Source: an uncultured Modestobacter sp.
GTDB taxonomy: Bacteria > Actinomycetota > Actinomycetes > Mycobacteriales > Geodermatophilaceae
Length of the DNA: 64,000 nucleotides
Assembly: GCF_947486615.1 (NCBI RefSeq)
Contig: NZ_CANKUD010000003.1
Coordinates: forward strand, 124,001-188,000
Direction of reading: 5' to 3'
In this document: piece by piece, positions 32,263 to 41,647 of the stretch
Layout: every line of letters starts with the position of its first letter
How positions within the stretch are numbered: the first letter of the stretch is position 1
The notes under the pieces: model-generated
Seen by the model: the letters and a program-made list of their open reading frames with translations, nothing else
Database searches by the model: none
Told to the model about the DNA's origin: nothing
Made by a program: the position numbers and the translations under genes

Positions 32263-34977
32263 ATGGGTCTCGTGCGGACCAGCAGTCGGCAGGTGCGCGC
32301 CGTCGCCGTGGTGGCGGCTGCGCTCACCGGGTTCGGCGGCGCCGCCGCGGTCGACGCGATGGCCCAGCCGGACGTGGCGGTGGCCGACGGCTTCGGCGCC
32401 GGCGACGGCCTGACCCGCTACGTCGTCAGCGCCACCTCCGGGGACGCCTCACCCGAGCTGCTGGCCACCCTGGCCGGCCAGGACGGCGTCGACTCGGCCC
32501 AACGCCTCTTCGACGGCAGCGCGCTGGTGGCGGCCGACGGGGTGACGCCGCAGCAGCTGCGCGCGGTCGCCGGGGTGTCCGGTGTCGAGCTCTCGCCGTC
32601 CGTCCCGGTGCTCGGCACGGCCTCGGACCCCTACTACGCCCCGTACGGCTGGCACCTGGAGAACACCGGCGCCAACGCCTACGGCCAGACCGAGGTCCGG
32701 GCCGACGCCGACATCGACGGCTCGGTGGCCTGGGACGCCACGACCGGCGACGGGATGGTCGTCGCCGTCGTCGACACCGGCTACGACTCCGACCACCCCG
32801 ACCTGGCCGGCGCGCTGTGGACCAACCCGTCCTGCGGTCCGGAGGACGCCGACGGCGACAGGCTCACCGGCGACTGCCACGGCTGGAACTTCACCACCAA
32901 CAGCCCGGACGTCGACAACGGCACCGGCGGGTCGCACGGCGCCACCGTCGCCGGCGTCATCGGTGCCCGCAAGGACAACGGCCTCGGCTCGGCCGGCGTC
33001 GCCCCCGACATCACCCTGATGCCGCTGGTGATCGGCTCCGGCGAGGGCGTCGACGTGAACCTGGGCGCACAGGCGATCCGCTACGCCGCCGACCACGGCG
33101 CGTCCGTCGTCAACGCCTCCTGGGGCGGGCCGGTCACCGGCACGGCGCTGACCGCCCTGCAGTCCGCCGTCGACTACGCCGCCAGCAAGGGCGTGCTGGT
33201 CGTCGCCGCCGCGGGCAACGACTCGGGGAACCGGGACACCTCGCTGGTCTACCCGGCCAGCCTGACCCAGCCCAACGTGGTCACCGTCGGCAACTCCACC
33301 GCCGCCGACACGGTGGCCCCCAGCTCGGCCTACGGCGCCACCTCGGTCGACCTGTTCGCCCCGGGCACCCTGGTGATCACCACCTGGAACGACGGCGACT
33401 ACCGCCTGGTGTCCGGCACCTCCATCGCCGCTCCGCAGGTCGCGGCCGCGCTCGCCCTGTACCAGGCCACGATGCCCACGGCCTCGCTGGCGGACGTGCG
33501 CGCGGCGATGCTCGCCGACGTCGACCCGGTGGCGGCGTTCACCGGCCGGTCGGTCACCGGCGGCCGGCTCAACGTCAGCCGCCTGGACCCGGCCGGCGCC
33601 GTCCGCGTGGGGTACGAGTTCACCTCGATGACCGGCCCGGTGGGCCCGGTGAGCCCGCAGGTCCGCGCCACCGGCCCGGCCGTGGCCGGCCGTTACGAGG
33701 TCGTCGTCGGCCTGGGCATGGAGCACGGCGGCGAGGTCTTCGCCCTCTCCGGCGAGCCGCTCACCTTCGCCGGCACGACGCTGACCACGGACGACGCCGG
33801 GCAGGTCACCTTCCCCCTGGGCGACCAGACCACCGCCGACGGGCTCACCGTGGCCCCCACGGCCGACCTCGCCCAGGGGCGGTACGCGCTCAGCGTGCAG
33901 CTGCTCGTCGACGGCCAGCCGCTGGGCGAGACGTTCGCCGCGCCGCTGCTGGTCGGCGACGTCACGCCGGCCCCGGACGGGACCGGTGGCAGCACGCCCG
34001 CAGCCCCCGGCACGGGCGACTCGGACACCGGGACGGGCACCGACACCGGCACCGACGGATCGGGCACGGGTGGCTCGGGCGACCCGGGCACCGGCGGGTC
34101 GGGCACCGGCGACACCGGCACCGGCACGGGCGGCTCGGGTGGCGGCTCCACGGAGCCGGGCACCGGCGACTCGGGCAGCGCGCCCGACGCACCGGTCACC
34201 ACACCGGGCACCAGCACCCCCGGCACCGGCGACTCCGGTACCGGTGACTCCGGCACGGGTGACGGCGGGACCGCCGACCCGGGCTCCGGCGACGGCACCG
34301 GCTCGACCCCGGGCACGACACCGGACAGCGGGACCGACAGCGGGACCGACACCGGCACCACACCGGGCACCACGCCGGGCGACAGCCCGAGCACGCCCGG
34401 GACGACGCCGGGCACGGACAGCCCCGACACCGGGACCGGCGACGGCAGCACGCCCGACGTGGTGACCTACCCCGAGACCGGCGTCTTCGGCCTGACCAGC
34501 ATCTCCCCGTCGGTGGTCAGCACCGCCGGCGGGACCCGGGTGACCGTCACCGGCACGAACCTGCCCGACGACGTCGGGGTGCGGATCGGGGGTGCCCAGG
34601 CCGCGACCGTGCTGCGGGCCGATGGCACCTCGGTCGAGTTCGAGGCACCGGCGCGGGTGGCCGGCAGCTACGACGTCTGGGTGTTCAGCGCCGGCGGCGC
34701 GGAGTCCTCGGTGCTCACCGATGCCCTCAGCTACGTCGACGACCCGGCCGGCGGCGGCAGCAGCCCCGGCACCGACGACGGGTCGGGCAGCGACGGCTCG
34801 GACGGCACCGGCGGCGGGACCACCCCGGCCGACGGCACCGGCGGCGGCGCCGGCGACCCGGTGACGACGGTCGGCCCGAACGGGGAGCGGCTGGTGCGGT
34901 CGGCGGCGTTCCGGTCGCTGGGCGCGTCGTTCTGGTCGCTGGACTGCAGCACCAGCTGCCGGGGCGTGCGGCTCTGA
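32263..34977 (+). CDS. Secreted S8 (subtilisin-like) serine peptidase with IPT/TIG-like domain and long low-complexity linker
   Basis: Catalytic Asp VVDTGYDSDHPDLAG, His SHGATVAGVIGA, Ser SGTSIAAPQVAAALA; TIG-like ITSISPSVVSTAGGTRVTVTGTNLPDDVGVRIGG; G/T/D/S/P-rich linker. Confidence 0.93.
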   Translation: MGLVRTSSRQVRAVAVVAAALTGFGGAAAVDAMAQPDVAVADGFGAGDGLTRYVVSATSGDASPELLATLAGQDGVDSAQRLFDGSALVAADGVTPQQLRAVAGVSGVELSPSVPVLGTASDPYYAPYGWHLENTGANAYGQTEVRADADIDGSVAWDATTGDGMVVAVVDTGYDSDHPDLAGALWTNPSCGPEDADGDRLTGDCHGWNFTTNSPDVDNGTGGSHGATVAGVIGARKDNGLGSAGVAPDITLMPLVIGSGEGVDVNLGAQAIRYAADHGASVVNASWGGPVTGTALTALQSAVDYAASKGVLVVAAAGNDSGNRDTSLVYPASLTQPNVVTVGNSTAADTVAPSSAYGATSVDLFAPGTLVITTWNDGDYRLVSGTSIAAPQVAAALALYQATMPTASLADVRAAMLADVDPVAAFTGRSVTGGRLNVSRLDPAGAVRVGYEFTSMTGPVGPVSPQVRATGPAVAGRYEVVVGLGMEHGGEVFALSGEPLTFAGTTLTTDDAGQVTFPLGDQTTADGLTVAPTADLAQGRYALSVQLLVDGQPLGETFAAPLLVGDVTPAPDGTGGSTPAAPGTGDSDTGTGTDTGTDGSGTGGSGDPGTGGSGTGDTGTGTGGSGGGSTEPGTGDSGSAPDAPVTTPGTSTPGTGDSGTGDSGTGDGGTADPGSGDGTGSTPGTTPDSGTDSGTDTGTTPGTTPGDSPSTPGTTPGTDSPDTGTGDGSTPDVVTYPETGVFGLTSISPSVVSTAGGTRVTVTGTNLPDDVGVRIGGAQAATVLRADGTSVEFEAPARVAGSYDVWVFSAGGAESSVLTDALSYVDDPAGGGSSPGTDDGSGSDGSDGTGGGTTPADGTGGGAGDPVTTVGPNGERLVRSAAFRSLGASFWSLDCSTSCRGVRL

Positions 34978-34990
34978 CCCGCTGAGACGC

Positions 34991-35029
34991 ACAGTCGCCC
35001 CCGACCGGGTTCCGGTCGGGGGCGACTGT
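34991..35029. terminator. Perfect 16-bp-stem hairpin ACAGTCGCCCCCGACC-gggttcc-GGTCGGGGGCGACTGT
   Basis: Immediately after the subtilase stop. Confidence 0.88.
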
Positions 35030-35064
35030 CTTGCTAGGGTGTCCACACAGGCCATCGGTCTGAC

Positions 35065-35135
35065 GCGGGTGTAGTTCAATGGTAGAACATCAGCTTCCCA
35101 AGCTGACAGTGCGAGTTCGATTCTCGTCACCCGCT
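35065..35135 (+). tRNA. tRNA-Gly (anticodon CCC)
   Basis: GCGGGTGTAGTTCAATGGTAGAACATCAGCTTCCCAAGCTGACAGTGCGAGTTCGATTCTCGTCACCCGCT; cloverleaf: acceptor GCGGGTG/CACCCGC, anticodon stem TCAGC/GCTGA, T-loop GTTCGATTC. Confidence 0.96.
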
Positions 35136-35184
35136 CTCCTCTTCTCCCACTGCGCCGAGCGCGCCGTTCGGCGACGCTGGCCCG

Positions 35185-35730
35185 GTGAGCGCCTCCCCCG
35201 CCGTCCGCACCGTCCCGACGGCCGATCTCTCCGCCGCCGAGCTCGACCGGCTCCGCACCTTCCTGGACAGCGCCTACGCCGGCCGCTTCGGCGACGACGA
35301 CTGGTCGCACGCGCTGGGCGGGGTGCACGTGCTCGCCACGGTGGACGGCGAGCCGGCGGGCCACGCGGCGGTCGTCGTCCGGCAGCTGATCGTCGGGGCC
35401 GCCACCCTGCGCACCGGTTTCGTCGAGGCGGTGGCCACCGATGCCGCCCTGCGGCGCCGCGGTGTCGGCACCGCGGTGATGGCCGAGGTCGAGCGGCTGG
35501 TCCGCGGCGGCTTCGAGCTGGGCGCGCTGGCGGCGAGCGAGGACGGCGCGGCCCTCTACGCGCGCCGGGGCTGGCTGCGCTGGGCGGGGCAGACCGCTGC
35601 CCTCACCCCCGACGGCATCGTGGACAGCCCGGACGAGGCGGTGTTCGTGCTGCCCACCCCGGCCACCCCGGTGCCGCTGGACACCGCCGTCCGGCTGGTC
35701 TGCGACTGGCGCCGCGGCGACCTGTGGTGA
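35185..35730 (+). CDS. Aminoglycoside 2'-N-acetyltransferase, AAC(2')-I-like GNAT
   Basis: DDWSHALGGVHVLATVDGEPAGHAAVVVRQLIVGAATLRTGFVEAVATDAALRRRGVGTAVMAEVERLVRGGFELGALAASEDGAALYARRGWLRWAGQT...VRLVCDWRRGDLW; C-terminal CDWR.GD.W as recalled for mycobacterial AAC(2'). Confidence 0.88.
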   Translation: MSASPAVRTVPTADLSAAELDRLRTFLDSAYAGRFGDDDWSHALGGVHVLATVDGEPAGHAAVVVRQLIVGAATLRTGFVEAVATDAALRRRGVGTAVMAEVERLVRGGFELGALAASEDGAALYARRGWLRWAGQTAALTPDGIVDSPDEAVFVLPTPATPVPLDTAVRLVCDWRRGDLW

Positions 35731-35774
35731 CGCGGGGGCTTGCCGGCGGGCCGGCCGGCCGCGAGGGTGCCGCC

Positions 35775-35951
35775 ATGGACGACGGCTACGGCGACATCGG
35801 CTTCGTGGTGCTGACCCCGGCGCAGCGCCGGTGGGCCCGGTTCATCCGGGTCACCGGCCTGCGTGAGGTGCTCTTCTTCCTGGACTGCTCGGTCCCGCTC
35901 ACCCGCGGGCGGCTGCGCCGCTGGCACAGCCCCGGCCTGCCCCGCCGCTGA
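35775..35951 (+). CDS. Small hypothetical protein (58 aa)
   Basis: MDDGYGDIGFVVLTPAQRRWARFIRVTGLREVLFFLDCSVPLTRGRLRRWHSPGLPRR; ATG with G-rich upstream. Confidence 0.4.
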   Translation: MDDGYGDIGFVVLTPAQRRWARFIRVTGLREVLFFLDCSVPLTRGRLRRWHSPGLPRR

Positions 35952-35983
35952 CGCCACAGACGCGCCAGCGGCGGGGCCCCACG

Positions 35984-37210
35984 TCAGGCGGCCTTCGTGC
36001 CGACCATCCCGTGCGGGTCGATCACGTACTTCTTCGCCGCGCCGGAGTCGAAGTCCTGGTACCCCTGCGGCGCCTCGTCCAGCGAGATCGTCGTGGCGTT
36101 GACGGCCTTGGCGATCTGCACCTTGTCGTTGAGGATCGCCTTCATCAGGCCGAGGTTGTAGCGCATCACCGGGCACTGACCGGTGGTGAAGGAGATCGAC
36201 TTCGCCCAGCCGGTGCCCAGGCTCAGCGAGAGCGAGCCCACCTTGGCGGCCTCGTCGATGCCGCCCGGGTCACCGGTGACGTAGAGGCCGGGGATGCCGA
36301 TCGCCCCACCGGCCGCGGTGACCTCCATCAGCGAGTTCAGCACCGTCGCCGGCGCCTCCTTGCCCGACCCGTCACCGTGGCCGCGGGCCTCGAAGCCCAC
36401 CGCGTCGACTCCGGCGTCGACCTCCGGGATGCCGAGGATCTGCTCGATCTGGTCCTGCGGGGAGCCCTGGGAGACGTCGACGGTCTCGCAGCCGAAGCTG
36501 CGCGCCTGCGCCAGCCGCTGCTCCACGAGGTCGGCGACGATCACGACCGAGGCGCCGAGCAGCTGGGCGCCCACCGCCGCGGCGAGCCCCACCGGGCCGG
36601 CGCCGGCGATGTACACCGTGGACCCCGGCTTCACCCCGGCGGTGACCGCCCCGTGGAAGCCGGTCGGGAAGATGTCCGACAGCATCGTCAGGTCCAGGAT
36701 CTTCTCCATCGCCTGGTCCTTGTCCGGGAACTTGAGCAGGTTCCAGTCGGCGTAGGGCACCGTGACGTACTCGGCCTGCCCGCCGACCCAGCCGCCCATG
36801 TCCACGTACCCGTAGGCCGCGCCGGGGCGGGCCGGGTTCACGTTCAGGCAGATCCCGGTCTTGCCCTCCTTGCAGTTGCGGCAGCGGCCGCAGGCGATGT
36901 TGAACGGCACCGAGCACAGGTCGCCGACCTCGATGAACTCGACGTCGGGGCCCTTCTCCACGACCTCGCCGAGGATCTCGTGGCCGAGCACCAGGTTCGG
37001 CGGGGCCGTCGTCCGACCGCGGACCATGTGCTGGTCGCTGCCGCAGATGTTGGTGGTCACCACCTTCAGGATCACGCCGTGGTTGAGCTTGCGGCCCACG
37101 TTGGCCGGGTTCACCCCCGGCCCGTCCAGCAGTTCCAGCTTCGGGTAGTCGGTCTCGTGCACCTCGACCTTGCCGGGCTCGATGTACGCAACGCCTCTGT
37201 TGCCAGTCAT
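35984..37210 (-). CDS. fdhA: Formaldehyde dehydrogenase, glutathione-independent (Zn alcohol dehydrogenase family)
   Basis: [83 protein letters not shown]...[15 protein letters not shown]. Confidence 0.92.
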   Translation of the reverse strand: MTGNRGVAYIEPGKVEVHETDYPKLELLDGPGVNPANVGRKLNHGVILKVVTTNICGSDQHMVRGRTTAPPNLVLGHEILGEVVEKGPDVEFIEVGDLCSVPFNIACGRCRNCKEGKTGICLNVNPARPGAAYGYVDMGGWVGGQAEYVTVPYADWNLLKFPDKDQAMEKILDLTMLSDIFPTGFHGAVTAGVKPGSTVYIAGAGPVGLAAAVGAQLLGASVVIVADLVEQRLAQARSFGCETVDVSQGSPQDQIEQILGIPEVDAGVDAVGFEARGHGDGSGKEAPATVLNSLMEVTAAGGAIGIPGLYVTGDPGGIDEAAKVGSLSLSLGTGWAKSISFTTGQCPVMRYNLGLMKAILNDKVQIAKAVNATTISLDEAPQGYQDFDSGAAKKYVIDPHGMVGTKAA

Positions 37211-37377
37211 CTGGGAGCTCCTCACCTCGTCGGACCGCGTCTGGGTCGTACTGCCCTCCGGCGCCCGTCTCCTCTCCCTGCATGCGGCGGAGGGCATGTG
37301 ACGCGAGTGTGCTCCAGATCACCGGCCGCTGCCCAGCGTCGTCCGACGATGCGGACCACCCCCCGTTGCCGACGTCG

Positions 37378-37434
37378 GCCCCCTCCCGGGCACCGCCCCG
37401 AGCTCGCGAGGGGTGGGGAGGAGGGGGTCCTTCC
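37378..37434 (-). repeat. Dispersed hairpin repeat, family A copy in minus orientation upstream of dhaK
   Basis: ggccccctcccgggcaccgccccgagctcgcgaggggtggggaggagggggtccttcc; reverse complement matches the GGAAGGACCCC...GGGGCC consensus. Confidence 0.7.
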
Positions 37435-37473
37435 ACTACGGTTCGCTGGCACCCAGATGATCAGGAGCCTGCG

Positions 37474-38475
37474 ATGAAGAAGCTCATCAACGACCCGGCC
37501 GACGTCGTCGACGACGCCCTCCGCGGGATGGCCGCGGCCCACCCCGACCTGCGGATCGACCCCGAGCACCGGATCGTCTTCCGCGGCGACGCCCCCGTGG
37601 CGGGGAAGGTCGGCCTGGTCTCCGGCGGCGGCTCCGGGCACGAGCCGTTGCACGGCGGCTTCGTCGGCATGGGCATGCTCGACGCGGCCTGCGCCGGCGA
37701 GGTGTTCACCTCGCCCGTGCCCGACCAGATGGTCGCCGCCACCCAGGGCGTGGACGCCGGCGCCGGCGTGCTGCACATCGTGAAGAACTACACCGGCGAC
37801 GTGATGAACTTCGAGATGGCCGCCGAGCTGGTCGCCGCCGAGTCGGGCACCGAGGTGGTCTCGGTCGTCACCGACGACGACGTCGCCGTCACCGACAGCC
37901 TCTACACCGCCGGACGCCGCGGGGTGGGCGTCACCGTGCTGGTGGAGAAGCTGGCCGGTGCCGCCGCCGAGCAGGGCCGGCCGCTGGCCGAGGTCGCCGA
38001 GGTGGCCCGCCGGGTCAACGGCCAGGGCCGCAGCATGGGCATGGCACTGACCTCCTGCACCGTGCCGGCCGCCGGCAAGCCCACCTTCGACCTCCCGGCC
38101 GACGAGATGGAGCTGGGTGTGGGCATCCACGGCGAGCCCGGCCGGCGCCGGGTGCCGCTCGCCCCGGCCCGCGAGGTCGCCGAGATGCTGCTGGAGCCGG
38201 TGCTCGCCGACCTGGACTTCACCGGCGGCGACGGGGTGCTCGCCTTCGTCAATGGGATGGGCGGCACGCCGTTGCTCGAGCTCTACGTCGTCTACGCCGA
38301 GGTCCAGGCGGTGCTGGCGAAGGCCGGGGTGACGGTGGCCCGGTCGCTGGTCGGCTCGTACATGACCAGCCTGGAGATGGCCGGCTGCTCGATCACCCTG
38401 CTCAAGGTGGACGACGAGCTGATCCGGCTCTGGGACGCCCCGGTGCGCACCCCGGCGCTGCGGTGGGGGGTCTGA
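37474..38475 (+). CDS. dhaK: Dihydroxyacetone kinase subunit DhaK
   Basis: [28 protein letters not shown]...[36 protein letters not shown]. Confidence 0.96.
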   Translation: MKKLINDPADVVDDALRGMAAAHPDLRIDPEHRIVFRGDAPVAGKVGLVSGGGSGHEPLHGGFVGMGMLDAACAGEVFTSPVPDQMVAATQGVDAGAGVLHIVKNYTGDVMNFEMAAELVAAESGTEVVSVVTDDDVAVTDSLYTAGRRGVGVTVLVEKLAGAAAEQGRPLAEVAEVARRVNGQGRSMGMALTSCTVPAAGKPTFDLPADEMELGVGIHGEPGRRRVPLAPAREVAEMLLEPVLADLDFTGGDGVLAFVNGMGGTPLLELYVVYAEVQAVLAKAGVTVARSLVGSYMTSLEMAGCSITLLKVDDELIRLWDAPVRTPALRWGV

Positions 38476-38477
38476 GC

Positions 38478-39104
38478 ATGACGCTCGACACCGACGCCCT
38501 GGGCGCCTGGGTGGGCGAGTTCGCCCGCGCCGTCCGCGAGCACCGCGACGAACTGACCGAGCTCGACTCGGCCATCGGCGACGCCGACCACGGCACCAAC
38601 ATGGACCGCGGGATGACCGCCGCGGTCGCCGCCCTGGACGCCACCCCGCCGGCCGACGGCGCGGCGCTGCTGAAGACCGTGGCGATGACCATGATCAGCA
38701 AGGTCGGCGGCACCAGCGGCCCGCTCTACGGCACCTTCTTCCTGCGGATGTCCGGCGCTCTGGGCGACGGCTCCCCGGCCGCCTTCGCCGCCTCCTTCCG
38801 GGCCGGGGTCGAGGGCGTGGTGGCCCGGGGCAAGGCCGAGCCCGGGGACAAGACGCTGCTGGACGCGCTGCTCCCGGCCGCCGACGCGCTCACCGAGGCG
38901 GTGGGCGCCGGGCAGGAGCTGGACGCGGCGCTGCGCGCGGCCGCCGATGCCGCGGCGCGGGGCCGCGACGCGGTGACGCCGTCGGTCGCCCGCAAGGGCC
39001 GGGCCAGCTACCTGGGCGAGCGCAGCGCCGGCCACGTCGACCCCGGGGCCGCCTCCGCCGTCCTGCTGGTCGAGGCCGCCGCGACGACCCTGGCGAGGAG
39101 CTGA
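38478..39104 (+). CDS. dhaL: Dihydroxyacetone kinase subunit DhaL
   Basis: LDSAIGDADHGTNMDRGMTAAVAALD...SKVGGTSGPLYGTFFLRMSGALGD...RKGRASYLGERSAGHVDPGAAS. Confidence 0.95.
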   Translation: MTLDTDALGAWVGEFARAVREHRDELTELDSAIGDADHGTNMDRGMTAAVAALDATPPADGAALLKTVAMTMISKVGGTSGPLYGTFFLRMSGALGDGSPAAFAASFRAGVEGVVARGKAEPGDKTLLDALLPAADALTEAVGAGQELDAALRAAADAAARGRDAVTPSVARKGRASYLGERSAGHVDPGAASAVLLVEAAATTLARS

Positions 39105-39106
39105 CC

Positions 39107-39517
39107 GTGGCGCAGGTGGGGATCGTCGTCGTCTCGCACAGCCGGCCGCTGGCCGAGGCCGCGGTCGAGCTGGCCCGGCAGATGCTGCCCGGCTCGACCG
39201 TGCCGATCGAGGTGGCCGCCGGCACCGACGACGGCGGGCTGGGCACCGACGCGGTCGCCGTCTCCGCGGCGATCACCGCGGCCGACTCCGGCGACGGCGT
39301 GCTCGTGCTGATGGACCTGGGCAGCGCGGTGATGTCGGCCGAGACGGCGCTGGAGCTGCTGGACGACGACGTCCGGGCCCGGGTGCTGCTCAGCGCGGCG
39401 CCGCTGGTCGAGGGCCTGGTCGGCGCAGCCGTGGTCGCCGCCGGCGGCGCGGACCGCGACCGGGTCGCCACCGAGGCCCTCCGCGGCCTGGCCCCCAAGC
39501 AGGCGCACCTGGGCTGA
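39107..39517 (+). CDS. dhaM: PTS-dependent dihydroxyacetone kinase phosphotransferase subunit DhaM (single EIIA-Man-like domain)
   Basis: GIVVVSHSRPLAEAAVELARQMLP...GGLGTDAVAVSAAITAADSGDGVLVLMDLGSAVMSAETALELL. Confidence 0.93.
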   Translation: MAQVGIVVVSHSRPLAEAAVELARQMLPGSTVPIEVAAGTDDGGLGTDAVAVSAAITAADSGDGVLVLMDLGSAVMSAETALELLDDDVRARVLLSAAPLVEGLVGAAVVAAGGADRDRVATEALRGLAPKQAHLG

Positions 39518-39555
39518 GCGGCCTGGCGCCGCCCGGGTTGAGCCGGACGAGTCGG

Positions 39556-39585
39556 CGTTGAGCCGCGCGCCCACGCGGCTCAACG
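39556..39585. terminator. Hairpin CGTTGAGCCGCG-N6-CGCGGCTCAACG downstream of dhaKLM
   Basis: 12-bp perfect arms. Confidence 0.75.
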
Positions 39586-39662
39586 TCACCCGGTGCGGGT
39601 TGACCCGGCGGAGCGCCTGCCGGCCGAGGCCCCGACCGGCGGGCCGGGGTGACCGGCCGACC

Positions 39663-39812
39663 TCACCAGCCGCGCGGTGGGCGCTCCCGGCCGTTGCGGC
39701 GCCAGTGCTCCTCGATCGCCGCGTCGTGGTCGGCCCGGACCCGGCGCAGCAGCAGCGCCAGCCCGCCGATCAGCGCGAGCAGCACCAGCCCGACCACCAG
39801 GAGCGCGGTCAC
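39663..39812 (-). CDS. Small single-TM membrane protein (49 aa)
   Basis: VTALLVVGLVLLALIGGLALLLRRVRADHDAAIEEHWRRNGRERPPRGW on the reverse strand, ending near PKS gene stop. Confidence 0.5.
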   Translation of the reverse strand: MTALLVVGLVLLALIGGLALLLRRVRADHDAAIEEHWRRNGRERPPRGW

Positions 39813-39819
39813 CGGCGGC

Positions 39820-40848
39820 TCAGGCCGGGAGGAGGAGGGTGGCGTAGAGGGTCAGGCCGGGCCCGAAGGCCATGGCGACGATCGGGCCGTCGACGTCGGC
39901 GAGCTCCTCGAGCACCAGCAGCACGGTCGCCGACGAGCAGTTGCCGTGCTCGGCGAGGACCTTGCGCGAGGCGGTCATCTGCTCCTCGGCCAGGCCCAGC
40001 TCGTCCCGGACGACGTCCATGATCCGTGGCCCGCCGGGGTGCACCGCCCAGCCGGCGACGTCCTCGATGCGCAGGCCGGCCTCGGTGAGCAGCTCGTCGA
40101 CCACGCCGCCGACGTGCCGGGACAGCACGTCGGGCACCTTCGGCGACAGCCCCATCCGGAAGCCGAGGTCGGTGACGTCCCAGGTCATGTGGTCGGCGGT
40201 GGCGTGGTCGGTGCGGGCGACCATCCCGGCCACCCGCCGGCCCCGCGCAGCGCCGGGCTCGACGACGACGGCGGCCGCGGCGTCGCTGAACAGCGCGTGG
40301 GTGACCACCTGCTCCAGGTCGGCGACGGCCGGCTGCACGTGCAGGCTGGTGAGCTCCAGGCACAGCAGCACGGCCGGACGGGACCGGGCCGTCACGAAGT
40401 CGCTGACCGCGGCCAGCCCGGGGAGCGCGGCGTAGCAGCCCATGTGCCCGACGAGCAGCCGCTGCAGCCCCAGCGGCATGCCGAGGTCGCTGGAGAGCCG
40501 GATGTCGATGCCCGGGGTGGCGTAGCCGGTGCAGGTCGCCACGGCGAACAGCCCCACGTCGCCCGGCGCCAGGCCGGCGGCGTCCAGCGCGGCGGCGACG
40601 GCCTGCTTGCCCAGCGGCATCGCCTCGGTGACGAATCGCTCCATCCGCGCGCCGGTGCCCCACTGCGACACGTCCTCGTCGACCGGGTTGACCACCGCGT
40701 GCCGGCTGTCGACGCCGGCACCGCGGAACACCCGCTCGGCGGCCCGCAGCCCGGCGTACTTCTCGGCGAAGTACCCGTCCCAGACCTCGCCCTGCTCGTA
40801 CCGGGCCGGCAGGGCGCGGCCCGCGCCCGTGACGACGGCGGCGGTCAC
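39820..40848 (-). CDS. Type III polyketide synthase (chalcone/alkylresorcinol synthase-like)
   Basis: Catalytic Cys VGHMGCYAALPGL, His WAVHPGGPRI, Asn EHGNCSSATVL. Confidence 0.93.
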   Translation of the reverse strand: MTAAVVTGAGRALPARYEQGEVWDGYFAEKYAGLRAAERVFRGAGVDSRHAVVNPVDEDVSQWGTGARMERFVTEAMPLGKQAVAAALDAAGLAPGDVGLFAVATCTGYATPGIDIRLSSDLGMPLGLQRLLVGHMGCYAALPGLAAVSDFVTARSRPAVLLCLELTSLHVQPAVADLEQVVTHALFSDAAAAVVVEPGAARGRRVAGMVARTDHATADHMTWDVTDLGFRMGLSPKVPDVLSRHVGGVVDELLTEAGLRIEDVAGWAVHPGGPRIMDVVRDELGLAEEQMTASRKVLAEHGNCSSATVLLVLEELADVDGPIVAMAFGPGLTLYATLLLPA

Positions 40849-40891
40849 CAGGCCGTCCCCGGCGCGTACGGGGTCACGGGACGGCTGTCGC

Positions 40892-41638
40892 TCATGCCCC
40901 GACGGTACGTGCGGACCCCGTCGTCCGCCGCTCGGCTGCGGGCACCGCGGTCTTGGTCGCCGTGCCGGCGAAGAGGATCCCGGTCCAGGGCATGGTGCGC
41001 ATCCGCACGCCGTCCCGCCGTCCGCGCCGCCAGGCGACCAGGTCGCGGACCGAGGGGCGCAGGCCGACCAGCCGCAGGTCCAGGCCCAGCCGGCGGGCGG
41101 TGGCCAGCAGCTCGCGGCGGTCGACGAACAGCGCGGGGTCGTGGATGCCCGGGGGTGGTCCGCCGGGCAGCCGCTCGGCGATCCGCACGGCCACCAGCGG
41201 GGCGAGCCGGGAGGCCGCGATCGAGTCGATGACCAGCAGCCCGCCGGGCTTGAGCAGCCGGGCGCTCTCGGCGAGCACCTGCCCGGGGTCGGCGACGTGC
41301 TCGAGGATCTCCCCGGCGGTGACGACGTCGGCGCACCCGTCGGCCAGCGGGACGGCGAGCACCGACCCGCGGACGGCGGAGACCCCGTGCCGGCGGGCGA
41401 CCTCGAGCCCGGCCCGGCCGATGTCCACGCCGACGTGCCGGTACCCCAGCCGCTGCACGTGCGGGGCCATCAGGCCACCGCCGCAGGCCAGGTCGACCAG
41501 GACGGCGTCGGGGCCGGGCGCCGGGGGCACGTGCCCGGCCCGGGAGGCGGCGATCCACTGCAGCATCGCGAACCCCCCGCGGGGGTCCCACCACTGGTCG
41601 GCCAGCTGGTCGTACTGCGCGGGGTCGTTGCGCTGCAC
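40892..41638 (-). CDS. UbiG-like class I SAM methyltransferase
   Basis: QYDQLADQWWDPRGGFAMLQWIAASRA...VLVDLACGGGLMAPHVQRLGYRHVGVDIG...AGEILEHVADPGQVLAESARLLKPGGLLVI. Confidence 0.87.
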   Translation of the reverse strand: MQRNDPAQYDQLADQWWDPRGGFAMLQWIAASRAGHVPPAPGPDAVLVDLACGGGLMAPHVQRLGYRHVGVDIGRAGLEVARRHGVSAVRGSVLAVPLADGCADVVTAGEILEHVADPGQVLAESARLLKPGGLLVIDSIAASRLAPLVAVRIAERLPGGPPPGIHDPALFVDRRELLATARRLGLDLRLVGLRPSVRDLVAWRRGRRDGVRMRTMPWTGILFAGTATKTAVPAAERRTTGSARTVGA

Positions 41639-41647
41639 GCGGCGACG

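Noticed and set aside
33693-34451. 252-aa minus-strand Val/Pro/Ser-rich ORF
   Set aside because: Reverse reading of the subtilase low-complexity linker; no independent start or RBS support
35065-35951. tRNA-associated integrated element
   Set aside because: No integrase, no duplicated tRNA 3' end seen downstream, and neighbouring genes look like normal core or accessory genes
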